Shown: positions 61,501 through 64,000 of the stretch, piece by piece | Numbering within the stretch: position 1 is the stretch's first letter | Layout: each line of letters begins with the position of its first letter | The notes under the pieces: model-generated | Told to the model about the DNA's origin: nothing | Databases searched by the model: none | What the model saw: only the letters and a program-made list of their open reading frames with translations | NCBI GenBank assembly: GCA_946800325.1 | Contig: OX326959.1 | Coordinates: 31,100,527 to 31,164,526 of the forward strand | DNA length: 64,000 bases | Source: Luzula sylvatica | Taxonomy: Eukaryota; Streptophyta; Magnoliopsida; Poales; Juncaceae | Direction of reading: 5' to 3' | Program-made: the position numbers and the translations under genes

Positions 61501-61690
61501 TTGGTGAAAAGTTATGTAGTAAAAGATACGATACAAGTGATCTAAAAACACGTTATTTGAACTCCTCAAAGCGTTAAAATCTTGTTTTGAATCGAAAAAC
61601 AAACTTCCTTAGTGTTTGTGAAATTTGGTGAAAAGTTAGGTTGTAAAAGATACGATACAAATGATCTAAAAACATGTTATTTGAACTCCT
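43600..61690 (-). repeat. Higher-order repeat domain: 25-mer (3,096 bp) alternating with 6-mer (about 741 bp)
   Basis: A monomer with a private 3-bp loss (AGAGTTTGAA) occurs at 45271, 49109, 52205, 52946, 56042, 56782 and 59878. The spacings are 3838, 3096, 741, 3096, 740 and 3096. Other private marks keep step: AGGTTGT at 47401, 50497, 54334, 58170 and 61638; TTAATG at 43905, 47744, 50840, 54677 and 58513; TAGAAATG at 46551, 50019, 53856, 57692 and 60788. So 3,837 bp (31 monomers) is a composite of a 25-mer and a 6-mer. The first and last copies carry an extra 3-mer (372 bp) between TAGAAATG and AGGTTGT. Copies differ by very few bases, for example a lost C near 56647 and GTTTATG near 59267. 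Recent amplification is implied. Confidence 0.93.
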
Positions 61691-61699
61691 CAAAGCGTT

Positions 61700-64000
61700 A
61701 AAATCTTGTTTTGAATCTAAAAACAAACTTTCTTAGTGTTTGTGAAATTTGGTGAAAAGTTATGTAGTAAAAGATACGATACAAATGATCTAAAAACACG
61801 TTATTTGAACTCCTCAAAGCATTAAAATGTGGTTTTGAATCGAAAAACAAACTTCCTTAGTATTTGTGAAATTTGGTGAAAAGTTATGTAGTAAAAGATA
61901 CGATACAAATGATCTAAAAACATGTTATTTGAACTCCTCAAAGCGTTAAAATCTTGTTTTGAATCTAAAAACAAACTTTCTTAGTGTTTGTGAAATTTGG
62001 TGAAAAGTTATGTAGTAAAAGATACGATACAAATGATCTAAAAACACGTTATTTGAACTCCTCAAAGCGTTAAAATCTTGTTTTGAATCGAAAAACAAAC
62101 TTTCTTAGTGTTTGTGAAATTTGGTGAAAAGTTATGTAGTAAAACATAGGATACAAACGATCTAAAAACACGTTATTTGAACTCCTCATAGCGTTAAAAT
62201 CTTGTTTTGAATCGAAAAACAAACTTCCTTAGTGTTTGTGAAATTTGGTGAAAAGTTATGTAGTAAAAGATACGATACAAATGATCTAAAAACATGTTAT
62301 TTGAACTCCTCAAAGCCTTAAAATCTTGTTTTGAATCTAAAAACAAACTTTCTTAGTGTTGGTGAAATTTGGTGAAAAGTTATGTAGTAAAAGATACGAT
62401 ACAAATGATCTAAAAACATGTTATTTGAACTCCTCAAAGCATTAAAATGTGGTTTTGAATCGAAAAACAAACTTCCTTAGTGTTTGTGAAATTTGGTGAA
62501 AAGTTATGTAGTAAAAGATACGATACAAATGATCTAAAAACATGTTATTTGAACTCCTCAAAGCGTTAAAATCTTGTTTTGAATCTAAAAACAAACTTTC
62601 TTAGTGTTTGTGAAATTTGGTGAAAAGATATGTAGTAAAAGATACGATACAAATGATCTAAAAACACGTTATTTGAACTCCTCAAAGCGTTAAAATCATG
62701 TTTTGAATCGAAAAACAAACTTTCTTAGTGTTTGTGAAATTTGGTGAAAAGTTATGTAGTAAAACATAGGATACAAACGATCTAAAAACACGTTATTTGA
62801 ACTCCTCATAGCGTTAAAATCTTGTTTTGAATCGAAAAACAAACTTCCTTAGTGTTTGTGAAATTTGGTAAAAAGTTATGTAGTAAAAGATACGATACAA
62901 ATGATCTAAAAACATGTTATTTGAACTCCTCAAAGCGTTAAAATCTAGTTTTGAATCTAAAAACAAACTTTCTTAGTGTTTGTGAAATTTGGTGAAAAGT
63001 TATGTAGTAAAAGATACGATACAAATGATCTAAAAACACGTTATTTGAACTCCTCAAAGCGTTAAAATCTTGTTTTGAATCGAAAAACAAACTTCCTTAG
63101 TGTTTGTGAAATTTGGTGAAAAGTTACGTAGTAAAAGATACGATACAAATGATCTAAAAACACGTTATTTGAACTCCTCAAAGCGTTAAAATCTTGTTTT
63201 GAATCTAAAAACAAACTTTCATAGTGTTTGTGAAATTTGGTGAAAAGTTATGTAGTAAAAGATACGATACAAACGATCTAAAAACACGTTATTTGAACTC
63301 CTCAAAGCATTAAAATGTGGTTTTGAATCGAAAAACAAACTTCCTTAGTATTTGTGAAATTTGGTGAAAAGTTATGTAGTAAAAGATACGATACAAATGA
63401 TCTAAAAACATGTTATTTGAACTCCTCAAAGCGTTAAAATCTTGTTTTGAATCTAAAAACAGACTTTCTTAGTGTTTGTGAAATTTGGTGAAAAGTTATG
63501 TAGTAAAAGATACGATACAAATGATCTAAAAACACGTTATTTGAACTCCTCAAAGCGTTAAAATCTTGTTTTGAATCGAAAAACAAACTTTCTTAGTGTT
63601 TGTGAAATTTGGTGAAACGTTATGTAGTAAAACATAGGATACAAACGATCTAAAAACACGTTATTTGAACTCCTCATAGCGTTAAAATCTTGTTTTGAAT
63701 CGAAAAACAAACTTCCTTAGTGTTTGTGAAATTTGGTGAAAAGTTATGTAGTAAAAGATACGATACAAATGATCTAAAAACATGTTATTTGAACTCCTCA
63801 AAGCCTTAAAATCTTGTTTTGAATCTAAAAACAAACTTTCTTAGTGTTGGTGAAATTTGGTGAAAAGTTATGTAGTAAAAGATACGATACAAATGATCTA
63901 AAAACACGTTATTTGAACTCCTCAAAGCATTAAAATGTGGTTTTGAATCGAAAAACAAACTTCCTTAGTGTTTGTGAAATTTGGTGAAAAGTTATGTAGT
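61700..64000 (-). repeat. Second higher-order pattern: 12-mer (1,488 bp) made of 5 + 7 monomers
   Basis: ATTAAAATGTGGTTTTG occurs at 61821, 62441, 63309 and 63929, spacings of 620, 868 and 620. AAAACATAGGATACAAACGA occurs at 62141, 62761 and 63629, spacings of 620 and 868. Together these give a 1,488-bp unit that replaces the 25+6 pattern. A block at about 62601-63310 matches the left edge of the array (42541-43250) at a constant offset of 20,060 bp, including the rare ATCATG, AAAACATAGG and GTTACGTAG variants. Confidence 0.85.

Larger units (their letters stand above)
42528..64000 (-). repeat. 124-bp satellite array 2, about 173 monomers, reverse orientation, continues past the window
   Basis: The array is the same satellite as array 1 but in reverse complement: TTAGTGTTTGTGAAATTTGG recurs every 124 bp (42541, 42665, 42789 and on). 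Monomers fall into recurring types, notably GAATCGAAAAACAAACTTCC and GAATCTAAAAACAAACTTTC, often alternating. Much of the remaining variation is CACG/CATG or GCGTT/GCATT/GTGTT, as expected from CpG deamination. The array shows clear higher-order structure, listed separately. Runs of minus-strand frames such as FFDSKQDFNALRSSNN arise because 124 is not a multiple of three and the satellite happens to lack stops over two to three units. They are not genes. Confidence 0.98.

Noticed and set aside
30337..64000. CRISPR-like array
   Set aside because: Units are contiguous 124-bp monomers with no unique spacers, and the DNA is eukaryotic.

Overview
The window looks like plant nuclear DNA, probably from a eudicot. 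It is strongly AT-rich and full of TA, CT and GA microsatellites and small DNA transposons. The few recognisable gene pieces are plant-type and keep introns: a granule-bound starch synthase and an HMG-box protein. I found no intact protein-coding gene, rRNA gene or functional tRNA gene. Most open frames are chance frames in AT-rich or tandemly repeated DNA. I cannot name the species; an asterid is only a guess.

Bases 1-30,300 are intergenic DNA with nested transposon remains. They include a 1.2-kb hAT element with a perfect 8-bp target duplication (1601-2813) and a Mutator-like element with a perfect 9-bp duplication (15378-16274), which has a smaller relic at 25736-26056. Two further long-inverted-repeat elements lie at 17370-18716 and 23023-24555, and a foldback element at about 25195-25530. 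A MITE family is present in three copies (970, 10290 and 17133). Other repeats are four tandem tRNA-like units on the minus strand (14600-15120), a likely Helitron 3' end (27429), and several short-unit repeats rich in CCGTATCC or GCTCGAGCTCG.

From 30,337 to the right edge the window is dominated by one 124-bp satellite in two arrays of opposite orientation. Array 1 (30337-34351) has about 32 monomers. Array 2 (42528 to beyond 64000) has about 173 monomers in reverse complement. Array 2 has higher-order structure: a 25-monomer block of 3,096 bp alternates with a 6-monomer block of about 741 bp, giving a 31-monomer, 3,837-bp composite. The copies are nearly identical, and the 6-mer looks like an unequal-crossover junction product. 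A separate 12-monomer (1,488-bp) periodicity occupies the last 2.3 kb.

Between the arrays lies an 8.2-kb non-satellite island (34352-42527). It opens with a CACTA-like transposon terminus directly abutting array 1. It then holds a patchwork of plus-strand gene pieces: a promoter-like segment with E2F-type sites and a TATA box, unidentified exon-like pieces, a frameshifted starch-synthase fragment, a trinucleotide-repeat block, a second 5'-leader-like segment, and a truncated HMG-box fragment. The retained introns point to DNA-level capture, as in a Pack-CACTA-type element, but no matching right terminus was found. The most notable object is this gene-fragment island between inverted satellite arrays, together with the higher-order structure of array 2.
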